Below, one piece after another: positions 30,301-37,269 of a DNA stretch of 39,998 bases. This DNA comes from Zetaproteobacteria bacterium (GTDB lineage Bacteria > Pseudomonadota > Zetaproteobacteria > Mariprofundales > Mariprofundaceae), in NCBI GenBank assembly GCA_002746295.2, contig NVWS02000060.1, positions 1 through 39,998 of the forward strand, in the 5' to 3' direction. The first letter of the stretch is position 1, and each line of letters begins with the position of its first letter. The notes below the pieces were generated by a model. That model made no database searches, was not told where the DNA came from, and was given only the letters and a program-made list of their open reading frames with translations. The position numbers and the translations under genes were made by a program.

Positions 30301-30438
30301 CTGCACATTGGTGACATCTGGAAAAGCATCCAAATTCAACTTTGGTACGACAAACAACGCATAAGCCATCGAACCCAGCAATAACATCAAAATCAGTAGG
30401 CGGTTATTTACCGCCGCATCAATCATTTTTGTTAGCAT
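27310..30438 (-). CDS. czcA: Heavy-metal efflux RND transporter (CzcA-like)
   Basis: This inner-membrane RND pump drives metal efflux with the proton gradient. The product is about 1042 residues. An N-terminal transmembrane helix is followed by the porter domain, with FPDVTNVQVQINTEAQGL and YPIEAVMYSLPDVEEVRS. The fourth-helix motif is GGLAIAIGMMVDGSVVMVEN, with charged Asp and Glu for proton relay. The segment FTQPIAMRVDELISGV has no copper-type Met at the CusA Met672 position, so a divalent cation (Zn, Co, Cd, Ni) substrate is more likely than Cu or Ag. This substrate choice is inference. TTG at 30450 also opens the frame, but GAGG 6 bases before the ATG at 30438 selects the shorter start. 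It lies 8 bases after czcB. Confidence 0.95.
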   Translation of the reverse strand: MLTKMIDAAVNNRLLILMLLLGSMAYALFVVPKLNLDAFPDVTNVQVQINTEAQGLASEEVEQIITYPIEAVMYSLPDVEEVRSISKTGLSVITVVFKEGTDIYFARQLVFQKLQDARQTVPSWAGTPKIGPNTSGLGQVFQYIIKSDPAAGYDALTLRALNDWVVKLMLMPVGGVTDILSYGGEVRQYQVHLNPERLLSYKLHTADVVKAIEANNRNAGGWYLAQGDEQLVIRGVGWVPGGQDGLTAIAAIPVKTVNGTSIRVRDVASVSFGGEIRQGAVTMTERAADGSVKPLGEVVVGIVLKRFGANTKNTIDDVKERLKIVQKSMPKGVTIQPFYDQSDLINEAVWTVEKALLEAFVLIIIILFLFLMNVRAATLVLLSVPISVLSALAVMEHYGISANLMSLGGLAIAIGMMVDGSVVMVENIFKHLEKTPEDDHGIALRITEASKEVARPVLFAVLIILLVFTPLFSLEGVEGKMFTPMALSICFAMFASLLVALLVMPVLATFVFTKGVVHKESPVLAPIARAYHRLLGLALHAKKRVLAGAAIAFFLTISIVPFLGTEFVPELEEGTLAIRVTLAPSSSLEFAKGVGTKLERILVESFPEVTYVSSRIGRAEIGGDPEPVSNVELFVGLKSIHDWTSASDRPALQELMREKMDVVPGLLIAFTQPIAMRVDELISGVKAALAIKLFGPDLKVLAAKGKEIEKLTKSVQGTRDVAMEQIEGEAQLVIRPNRAKLDRYGISVDAVMSLVADAIGGATAGQVISGNERYNIYVRLAKDFRDNAEAIGSLILQAPDGAWVRLEDVASIAVEQGPPMIRRDDVQRRVVIQSNVEGRDMGSIVAELDQRIQNEIDLPPGYTVVFGGQFENQQRAQAKLMVVVPLSLLMIFILLYFMFNSMGQATLIMLNVPMALIGGILALWASGQYLSVPSSIGFIALFGVAVLNGVVLVDAINRHRDDCKDMDEAICHGAESRLRPVLMTAMIAGLGLVPLLLATGIGSEIQKPLATVVVGGLVSSTLLTLFVLPCLYARFSRPFRGE

Positions 30439-30446
30439 GGTTGACC

Positions 30447-31589
30447 TCAATGGTTGTGTACTTCAAAACCAGCTTTCGCTAATTCTGAAGCAAGCACAAA
30501 CGCACCTTTCACAACCACCAACTCACCTGCCTTCACCCCTTCAAGAATACTTACAAGCCCCATATTGGACTTGCTTACCTTGACTTCTCGACGTTCAAAA
30601 TGACCGGGTTCTTCTTCAACAAAAACAATCAACTCACTGCCTTGACGTTGAATCGCTTGATCTGAAATAAGCAATGCTTTTTCACCTGAACCGATGACAA
30701 TATCGGCACGAACAAACATACCTGGATGCAATTGATCCTTGTTGTTTTGAATACTCAAACGCACGCCTGCTGTACGTGTGATGGGATCCAAAGCATGGTG
30801 TATATTCATAACTCGACCCATATATTGTTGGCTCCCGCCACGTAACATCACCGATGCTTGTTGATTCACTGCAATATCGACCAAACGAACTTCAGGCACC
30901 TTCACTTCAACCCAAACATGGGATTCATCCACGATTTGCATCAAGCGGTTACCCGCTGCGATATGCTGCCCCAAACTAAAATTATCATTGACCACTGTTC
31001 CTGCGTGTGGCGCGCGCAAGGTCAACAAACCATAGGCTTCTTGTTTTAATAATTGATCAATATTTTGATGTGTCAAACCATAAGAAACCAATATCGCTTT
31101 TGCCGCAGAAAAATTGGCATGGGTACTTTGATACGTACTTTCAACTTGTTGTAAACGCGCTTGCGATACAATTTTTTGCTTGGCTAGTTTTTTTAAACGG
31201 GTGAATTCCTGTTTGCTTCGGCGGTGTTCAGCTCTTGCTTTAAGATAATTAGCTTCTGCTTGCGCCAACACCGTGCTATTGAGAGTGACCAGTTTTTGCC
31301 CTTTTATCACTTGCTCACCCAAATAAACATGGCGGCTATGCACCGTTGCATCCACCAAGGTGGTAATATCAGCCAAGCCATAACCATTAAATGCCACCAC
31401 ACCGGGGGCTTGGATACTCTTCATTTGATGTTGGTGTTTCAATAGCATGGTCACAATGCCACCTTGTTTCACCTGTGCAGGCGTTAACTTCACCACGCCG
31501 CCTTCTTCATGACCGCCATGTTGAGGATCCGCTGCCCAAGCAGGAAGGCTCAATGTTAGTATGGTAAACAATAAAATAATTTTTTTCAT
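30447..31589 (-). CDS. czcB: Periplasmic adaptor of the metal RND efflux system (CzcB-like)
   Basis: This membrane-fusion protein links the RND pump to the outer-membrane channel. From ATG at 31589 it is 380 residues, with a signal sequence (cleaved near AWA) and a His-containing mature N terminus (DPQHGGHEEGG). A barrel-sandwich or lipoyl half-motif (VYLGEQVIKGQKLVTL) follows, then a coiled-coil hairpin at about residues 110-185 and the second half-motif (LRAPHAGTVVNDNFSLGQHIAAG). The beta-barrel domain is VMLRGGSQQYMGRV. AAGGAA precedes the ATG. The start overlaps the czcC stop by 4 bases. A 45-residue N-terminal extension in frame lies within czcC and is not supported. Confidence 0.93.
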   Translation of the reverse strand: MKKIILLFTILTLSLPAWAADPQHGGHEEGGVVKLTPAQVKQGGIVTMLLKHQHQMKSIQAPGVVAFNGYGLADITTLVDATVHSRHVYLGEQVIKGQKLVTLNSTVLAQAEANYLKARAEHRRSKQEFTRLKKLAKQKIVSQARLQQVESTYQSTHANFSAAKAILVSYGLTHQNIDQLLKQEAYGLLTLRAPHAGTVVNDNFSLGQHIAAGNRLMQIVDESHVWVEVKVPEVRLVDIAVNQQASVMLRGGSQQYMGRVMNIHHALDPITRTAGVRLSIQNNKDQLHPGMFVRADIVIGSGEKALLISDQAIQRQGSELIVFVEEEPGHFERREVKVSKSNMGLVSILEGVKAGELVVVKGAFVLASELAKAGFEVHNH

Positions 31590-32830
31590 GATTGAATTCC
31601 TTGAAGAATATATTCGGGGTGGCCTAACACTTGCGCCAGTAAAATACGCGAAAACCAAGCCTGTTTGATAATGTCTAGCGTGGTGATTTGTGCATCCAAA
31701 GCTTGTCTGATGTGTACCACCCACTCTTCCAAATCCAATTCACCTGCATCATAAGCTTGCTGCGCAAGGCGAATGGTATCGTTTGCACTTTGTTGCATCT
31801 GATATATTCGTATATCTGATAAGGACTGCATAGCATTGCGGTGATTTTCGATGGCATTCTCTACATCATAGCGCAATTGCTGCTTTGCCCATATCACACG
31901 GGTATCCATGCGTTCTTGATTCGCCAAACTGGCTCGATATGCCCCCGTATGATTGTTCCACAGGGCGAACGGCACTGTGATTGCTACAGATAGCAATTGA
32001 TCGCCTGCCTCACGTGCCACCTTGGCACTAAGCGTCAGATCCGATATGCGCGCTGCATCAGCCAAAGCAACTTGCGCATCCGATACCTTGCCTTGTGCTT
32101 GTAGTGCCAACAAATCAGGGCGTGATGCCAAAGCTATTTGATAGGCATGTTCAGGCGTTTTCCAATCAATGTATAGTTCAGGTAGTTGTAATCGGGATAA
32201 ATCTGTAACGATGTTTTTTTGACCCAAAGCTAAGGCATAAGCTTTTTGACTTCGCATCAAATTTTGCTTGGCAAGTGTTGTGGCATTCAATGCCGATGCC
32301 AAAGCTGATTGTGCCAGATTCACAGCCAATTGGTTGGATTGACCCACAGCCATTTTTTGAACCACTGCCAGCTTCACGACCATCAACATATCACGTTGTT
32401 GTTGACGCATTTTTAACAAGCGGTTTGCAAAATAACGTGTGACATAAGCCTTGGCAGCTTGAATACTTAATTGCTGACGGGTTACTTTTTTATGTTGCTG
32501 AGCAACATGCAACATCGCTTTTGCAGACCTCTCACGCAAAGCTTGTTTACCCCCCATCTCAATACCTTGAGAAAAGGTCAAATAATAATCATTGGTGGCT
32601 CCACCACCATTAAGTCGGCGACGTTGTGGTTCTATCAATAACTCAGGGTTATAAGCATACGCCCCTTGTTCCATAAGATTACCCTTTGCAGCGGTAATAT
32701 TTTGTTCTGCCATTTGTAGCATGGGGTGTTGTTTGGCAGCCATATGCATGGATTCTTGCAAGCTTTCTGCATGTACATAAAGCGGTTGGACACATAATAT
32801 AATACCCATCATGAATGAACGTGTGTACAC
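31586..32830 (-). CDS. czcC: Outer-membrane channel of the metal efflux system (TolC family, CzcC-like)
   Basis: This is the outer-membrane factor of the efflux trio. It starts with GTG at 32830, supported by AGGAG 6 bases upstream. A signal peptide (cleavage near VHA-E) precedes long helical repeats typical of TolC-family proteins: ITAAKGNLMEQGAY, LTFSQGIEMGGKQALRERSAKAML and LANQERMDTRVIWAKQQLRYDVENAI. YNPELLIEPQRR marks the first beta segment. Length 414 is normal for CzcC-like channels. The internal structural duplication of the family is evident as similar helix-strand patterns in the two halves. It is the first of three coupled pump genes. Confidence 0.92.
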   Translation of the reverse strand: MYTRSFMMGIILCVQPLYVHAESLQESMHMAAKQHPMLQMAEQNITAAKGNLMEQGAYAYNPELLIEPQRRRLNGGGATNDYYLTFSQGIEMGGKQALRERSAKAMLHVAQQHKKVTRQQLSIQAAKAYVTRYFANRLLKMRQQQRDMLMVVKLAVVQKMAVGQSNQLAVNLAQSALASALNATTLAKQNLMRSQKAYALALGQKNIVTDLSRLQLPELYIDWKTPEHAYQIALASRPDLLALQAQGKVSDAQVALADAARISDLTLSAKVAREAGDQLLSVAITVPFALWNNHTGAYRASLANQERMDTRVIWAKQQLRYDVENAIENHRNAMQSLSDIRIYQMQQSANDTIRLAQQAYDAGELDLEEWVVHIRQALDAQITTLDIIKQAWFSRILLAQVLGHPEYILQGIQS

Positions 32831-32895
32831 AAGTTTCTCCTTCTGAAAATAAAATAAAAAATAAGTATTTTGGGAGAAGGCTGGTGGTTTAAAAG

Positions 32896-32911
32896 TGATT
32901 CATAAGAATCA
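32896..32911. promoter_or_regulatory. Palindrome upstream of czcC, possible operator
   Basis: TGATTC-ATAA-GAATCA is a perfect inverted repeat with 6-base arms, 66 bases upstream of the czcC start. Its place and symmetry fit a regulator site for a metal-responsive repressor, but no regulator gene or matching known box was identified. Confidence 0.4.
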
Positions 32912-32960
32912 AACCCATACTGGACAGGCATATCATCATTTAAGTATGAAAGTAGAGCTC

Positions 32961-33031
32961 GTCATCCTCGCGTGCTTTTATCGAGGATCTCTTTAAACCA
33001 TAGATTTCCGATACAAGATTTCGGAAATGAC
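32961..33031. repeat. Dispersed palindromic intergenic repeat, intact copy 2
   Basis: A 71-base element bounded by GTCAT (32961-32965) and ATGAC (33027-33031). It holds two hairpins: ATCCTCG/CGAGGAT (32964-32970 and 32982-32988) and ATTTCCGA/TCGGAAAT (33004-33011 and 33021-33028). It shares 19 exact bases with the copy at 9863-9945. The layout resembles the GTCAT-bounded palindromic repeats found scattered between genes in many proteobacteria. The rest of the gap 32831-33119 holds the palindrome at 32896-32911 and no gene. Confidence 0.8.
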
Positions 33032-33119
33032 GATAAGGGTTAATGAATACTTAAACGACTATATCAAGGCAATAAAGCTTGCTTCTAATGATTCAGGCTA
33101 AAAAAGCCAAAATCAACCA

Positions 33120-33434
33120 TCAGCTGTGTAAATGTTTGGGGGGTTGCTCAATAAGATAAAATATTTCTGAAAAATAAAATGGCATGAACAAGGAAGCCCG
33201 CTGATTTAGGGTGTAAATTTGACCTTGTGCATCTGATTCTTGCCATAAAAAGGTGTGCGCCGCATGAGCAACACAGATAGAATCAATACCATTTGAATCG
33301 CTTTGGTTTCCATCACCTTGGCTCACTGTTACGTGCGCAGGCGCATCTGCTGCGTGGCAGACATCAATACCCGCACCACAAACAAACATTCCCATTTGCA
33401 AAGAAAAAATAGCAAGCCAAGCCAAATAACGCAT
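33120..33434 (-). CDS. Small secreted protein of unknown function, CzcI-like in position
   Basis: The 104-residue protein has an N-terminal signal segment (residues 2-20, cleavage near CHAAD). The short mature region contains Cys, His and acidic residues (DSICVAHAAHTFLWQE) and a C terminus with two Pro (IEQPPKHLHS). I do not recognise the sequence. Small secreted proteins called CzcI sit upstream of czcCBA in some bacteria and have similar size, and this gene is upstream of czcC on the same strand, about 290 bases away. The link is based mainly on position and is tentative. No clear ribosome site precedes the ATG at 33434, so the start is uncertain. Confidence 0.5.
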   Translation of the reverse strand: MRYLAWLAIFSLQMGMFVCGAGIDVCHAADAPAHVTVSQGDGNQSDSNGIDSICVAHAAHTFLWQESDAQGQIYTLNQRASLFMPFYFSEIFYLIEQPPKHLHS

Positions 33435-33530
33435 GCGGCGAAAGGTAGGGGCTAAAATTTAGAATGGCAAGCAATCGCCCTTTAAGTCGATTTCTTTTCT
33501 AAATAACGTGCCATATCGCCTATATTCGTA

Positions 33531-33791
33531 TCAATGTTTTCCCTCATAAGCTCGCCAAATACCCCAAGCATTGATAGAAATCCAAGATATCTCCAATAAA
33601 ATCAATCCAGCATTGGCATACATCAGTGCCATGATGAGCAAGGCAATACTACCCAATATACTGAGATAAAAAGACAACACCTTTTTATCGGGTTTGGCTA
33701 CAGTAAGGAAGTAAGCAATCAAAATGACAACCGAACCAAACAAACTCAACAGTTGTTCAGGCGATGAAAGACTCCACACAGCACTATCCAT
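33531..33791 (-). CDS. Small membrane protein of the CBU_0592 type
   Basis: The 86-residue protein has two or three hydrophobic helices: LLSLFGSVVILIAYFLTV, LSFYLSILGSIALLIMALMY and GLILLEISWISINAWGIW. The pattern of G-x-x-x-I-L-x-A-Y-F at the first helix and the ending E-x-x-W-I-x-I-N-x-W-G-I-W matches small inner-membrane proteins named after Coxiella CBU_0592, whose function is unknown. Its ATG at 33791 lies inside the last codons of the patatin gene (overlap 8 bases). It is therefore likely translated from the mutS-glnD-patatin transcript. The 96 bases after it (33435-33530) hold no supported gene. Confidence 0.75.
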   Translation of the reverse strand: MDSAVWSLSSPEQLLSLFGSVVILIAYFLTVAKPDKKVLSFYLSILGSIALLIMALMYANAGLILLEISWISINAWGIWRAYEGKH

Positions 33792-34686
33792 ACAACAATG
33801 CTTTTAAATGCGGTAACTGCTCCAACATAGCCCGTCGTCCACATTCAATTTCCTGCTCCACATGTGAGAAATCATCCCACGATGTAAAACCCACCAAAGG
33901 CTCCACCAACACATCAGCAAAATCTTTTTTATATTGTCGAAGGTACACACCTTTGATACCCGCAGACCAATCCAACATACCCATCACATTCTTGGGTTCA
34001 TCCGATTTACTGGGACGTGATCCAACATTCACTGCCACCACACATTGTTCGGACCCGCACACCATACGCGCTTCTTTGGCAGGTAATTCACTGGCAACAC
34101 CGCCATCCACATAACGCTGACCATCGACTTCAATCGGTTTAAAAACCCCTGGAATGGCCATACTTGCCGCCACCGAACGACACAAATCACCCTTCGAGAA
34201 CAGGTGGCACTCTCCCAGCGGAAAACTTACTGCTGTCACATAGAGCGGAAAACTTAAATCATCAAAGGATGCATCTGATAACAACATGTTTACATTTTTC
34301 AGCAAATCTTCACTGTCAGACAAGGCAATATCCATCACTGCACGTGTCATCATCACGGTTTGACGTGCAGCGATTTCCATGCGCGACAACCAGCTTATAT
34401 CATCTTCACTTAAGTGTTCCATATTGGGTAAGGCAAGATTACGAAAGGCATCCGATGCCATGAATTGTGATATTTTTTCTTCAACCACTTGAACATCTGT
34501 ATGCAGGGCATACATCGCACCAAACAAAGCACCAATACTTGTTCCAACAATGGCATCAGGGCGTAAACCTTCAGCATCCAATACTTCCAACACTCCCAAA
34601 TGTGCCATACCTCGGCTACCGCCACCGCCCAAAGCCAACACAAAGCCTTGCTTATGTTGTTTTTTCCACGGTTGCCACCAACTCAT
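33784..34686 (-). CDS. Patatin-like phospholipase
   Basis: This is a Ser-Asp dyad lipid hydrolase of the RssA/YchK-like bacterial group. The 300-residue protein starts MSWWQPWKKQ, then has the oxyanion loop GGGGSRGMAHLGVLEVL, the nucleophile Ser in VGTSIGALFGAMYAL, and the catalytic Asp in VDGGVASELP. GGAGG lies 4 bases before the ATG at 34686, and ATGA overlaps the glnD stop. A longer in-frame reading to 34728 lies inside glnD and is rejected. It lacks a signal peptide and is probably cytoplasmic or peripheral to the inner membrane. Its association with glnD is unexplained. Confidence 0.93.
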   Translation of the reverse strand: MSWWQPWKKQHKQGFVLALGGGGSRGMAHLGVLEVLDAEGLRPDAIVGTSIGALFGAMYALHTDVQVVEEKISQFMASDAFRNLALPNMEHLSEDDISWLSRMEIAARQTVMMTRAVMDIALSDSEDLLKNVNMLLSDASFDDLSFPLYVTAVSFPLGECHLFSKGDLCRSVAASMAIPGVFKPIEVDGQRYVDGGVASELPAKEARMVCGSEQCVVAVNVGSRPSKSDEPKNVMGMLDWSAGIKGVYLRQYKKDFADVLVEPLVGFTSWDDFSHVEQEIECGRRAMLEQLPHLKALLYG

Positions 34687-37268
34687 ACATCCTCCGGTAA
34701 GCTCGCTTCTTCTCTTAGCTTCAAACACAAGGCATTCACTTCATCGGTCGTCAAACAGCCCCCTTGCTTACCCTCCACAAAAAACACATCCACAATCCGC
34801 TCACCAAAGGTACTAATCGCTGCCCCTTTCAATTCAAAACCCATATCGCTGATGACCCAAGCCAAACGAGCCAATAATGCTGGTTGCTCACTGGCAGCGA
34901 CTTCGATGGTGGTTTGATGTTCTGAAGATACTGCCAACCGACGAACCCTTAGCGGCACATTGCGCATCAACACTGTAATTTTATCCAGTTTCAATGCAGG
35001 TATCACAGGGCGTTGATTCGGTGCTGCCAACGTTTTTTCCAAACGTTTTTGCAAACGTTGCAAATCAGCATCGTGGCTCAAGCTTTTGCCTTGCATATCC
35101 TGCACATGAAACACATCCAAAACCCGTCCGTTTTTCAAATCAAAGGCTTGTGCTGCCAACACATTGATATGTCCTATGGCAATCGCACTGGTTAAACTAG
35201 CAAACAAATTATCACGATCGTCTGCCAACACCATCACCAAAGTTTCCCCGCCGACTTTATCTGCAAACAAACACACACCTTCATCATTTTTTTCCAGCAA
35301 ACTTGCCAATGGATTCAATTGACGGGGTGGAAAATGCATCACACAACGCCATGGTAAACAACGTAAAGCCGCACTCAGGGAGTGCAATTCATCACCCTGT
35401 GCATCACGTAAGGCACTGCTAATCCGAGCATCAAGGCGTTCATTACGTTTTTGCTGCACCACCTCATCTTGTTCACCACCTTGCATCAAGAAACGTGCTG
35501 TACTTTGATACAATTCACGCAATAAACTGCCCTTCCAATCATTCCAAACATTCGGACCCACCGCTGAAATATCCGCCACAGTTAATAAAAACAAATATTG
35601 AAGCCGTTCCAAATCTACGACTTTTCTCGCAAATGTTTCAATCACTTCTGGATCAGATAAATCGAAGCGTTGAGAAGTTACCGCCATCGTTAAATGCTTG
35701 CGAACCAACCAAGCCACCAAGCCACTGGCTTCCACCGATAAACCAATGCTAAGACAAAAATCGCGCGCTAAACCTTCCCCATTGATGGAGTGATCGCCCA
35801 CCATACCTTTGGCAATATCATGAAAAATCAATGCCAAATAAAGTAACTCAGGGCGACTCACCTTATGCCACAGCTCATTTGCCAAGGGTAAACGTGTCGC
35901 ATGTTCATCATGGTAGAAATTACGTGCTTCGGCTACGGCACGAAGCGTATGTTCATCCACTGTATAGGCATGATAACGGTTGAATTGCCCCAATCCGACC
36001 ACCTCACGAAAGGGTAAAACAAACCGCCCCAATACACCTGTATCATGCATCTCTCTTAAGGCATGGGCGACATTTCGGCGATCGCGTAAAATACTCAAAA
36101 AGACTTGATGGGCTTGGGCATTGGCACGAAATTCATCGTCAATCAATAACACATCCGCTCTAATTTGACGTAATGCTACACTTGATAAGTGCCGCTTATC
36201 TTGCTGTGCCACATGAAAAATACGCAACAAACGCAAAGGATTTTCCTGAAAGACTTTGCTATGTTGCAAACCAACACGCTGCCCTTCCAAGGTAAAGCCA
36301 TCTTCAATATTTCGTTCAAAGGCAAAAAATTTAGGGTGCAAAAGTTCTTGAAAATGCATCACCAACAAGCTCGACACCCGGGCAATACGCCCTGCATGTC
36401 GAAAGTAATCTTTCATAAACCATTCCACAGCAAAATGGTCATCATGGTCATCATAACCCAGTTGTTCTGCTAAAATAGCTTGTTGCTCATATCCCAAACG
36501 ATCATTGGGGCGCTTGACAGCCAAGTGCAAGGCGGCACGACAACGCCATAAAAAATCTTGTGCTGTCGATAGGTGTTCATATTCACGTTGCGATAATGCA
36601 CCCAAACCCACCAAGTCTTCACAACATGCACTGCCATACCAAGCCTTTGCCATCCAAAAAATACTTTGCACATCACGCAAGCCGCCCTTGCACTCCTTGA
36701 TATCTGGTTCCATCAAAAAAGCTGTGCCACCTGTATTGTTATGGCGGGTTTCAAATTCTTTTAGCTTCGCTTCCACAAAAGCTTTGCGTTGCTTCTTAAA
36801 AAACTTGCTTATTTTTTGATGCATGGTGTCAAATTGATGCCCTTGACCCAACAATAAGCGTGCTTCCAAAGCAGCTGTTGCAGATGTCCAGTCTTCTTTC
36901 ACATGTTCCAATGTTTGTTGATTCGTACGCACGGCATAACCAATTTTTGCACCCAAATCCCATAAAGCATATAAAAAGGTTTCAATTTCTTGTTTGCAGT
37001 TATCGTCTGCTTCGTCACCGAGCAAAAACCATAAATCCCAATCTGATTGCGGTGCCAATTCCGCTCGTCCATAACCGCCCACTGCCACCAAATCCACTTT
37101 TTTTACGGCATGCGGTGCTTTTTCCTGCCAAAGTTTGATGAGTAAATCATCCACTTGCTGACACATGCTTTGCATCAACTTGGCACCCGAAGCACCCGCA
37201 TTGAGTTGTGTTTCAATGCTGTCGTACATCGGCTGCATGGCAGATTTTTTTTTCTTTTTTTGTACCAT
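34683..37268 (-). CDS. glnD: Bifunctional [protein-PII] uridylyltransferase/uridylyl-removing enzyme GlnD
   Basis: GlnD uridylylates PII proteins when glutamine is low and removes UMP when it is high, and so sets nitrogen assimilation. The 861-residue protein has the nucleotidyltransferase site GGYGRAELAPQSDWDLWFL with Asp76 and Asp78, the EPDIKECKGGLRDVQSI motif, an HD hydrolase domain with LIFHDIAKGMVGDHS, and two C-terminal ACT domains for glutamine sensing (one beginning near ETLVMVLADDRDNLFASL, the other near TTIEVAASEQPALLARLAW). Codons 3-8 are a run of Lys from an A7-G-A9 tract. GGAG lies 9 bases before the ATG. It follows mutS after one base. The gltBD genes of the same pathway are also in the window. 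Confidence 0.96.
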   Translation of the reverse strand: MVQKKKKKSAMQPMYDSIETQLNAGASGAKLMQSMCQQVDDLLIKLWQEKAPHAVKKVDLVAVGGYGRAELAPQSDWDLWFLLGDEADDNCKQEIETFLYALWDLGAKIGYAVRTNQQTLEHVKEDWTSATAALEARLLLGQGHQFDTMHQKISKFFKKQRKAFVEAKLKEFETRHNNTGGTAFLMEPDIKECKGGLRDVQSIFWMAKAWYGSACCEDLVGLGALSQREYEHLSTAQDFLWRCRAALHLAVKRPNDRLGYEQQAILAEQLGYDDHDDHFAVEWFMKDYFRHAGRIARVSSLLVMHFQELLHPKFFAFERNIEDGFTLEGQRVGLQHSKVFQENPLRLLRIFHVAQQDKRHLSSVALRQIRADVLLIDDEFRANAQAHQVFLSILRDRRNVAHALREMHDTGVLGRFVLPFREVVGLGQFNRYHAYTVDEHTLRAVAEARNFYHDEHATRLPLANELWHKVSRPELLYLALIFHDIAKGMVGDHSINGEGLARDFCLSIGLSVEASGLVAWLVRKHLTMAVTSQRFDLSDPEVIETFARKVVDLERLQYLFLLTVADISAVGPNVWNDWKGSLLRELYQSTARFLMQGGEQDEVVQQKRNERLDARISSALRDAQGDELHSLSAALRCLPWRCVMHFPPRQLNPLASLLEKNDEGVCLFADKVGGETLVMVLADDRDNLFASLTSAIAIGHINVLAAQAFDLKNGRVLDVFHVQDMQGKSLSHDADLQRLQKRLEKTLAAPNQRPVIPALKLDKITVLMRNVPLRVRRLAVSSEHQTTIEVAASEQPALLARLAWVISDMGFELKGAAISTFGERIVDVFFVEGKQGGCLTTDEVNALCLKLREEASLPEDV

Positions 37269-37269
37269 G

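Noticed and set aside
31590-31724. 45-residue N-terminal extension of the CzcB-like adaptor
   Set aside because: It lies within czcC. The ATG at 31589 has a ribosome site and a proper signal peptide.
33096-33108. GGCT-AAAAA-AGCC hairpin after the CzcI-like gene as a terminator
   Set aside because: The stem is only 4 bases and the A/T run is in the loop rather than after the stem.
33482-33547. 21-codon minus-strand frame starting inside the end of the small membrane protein gene
   Set aside because: Too short, with only a weak ribosome-like sequence. Nothing supports expression.
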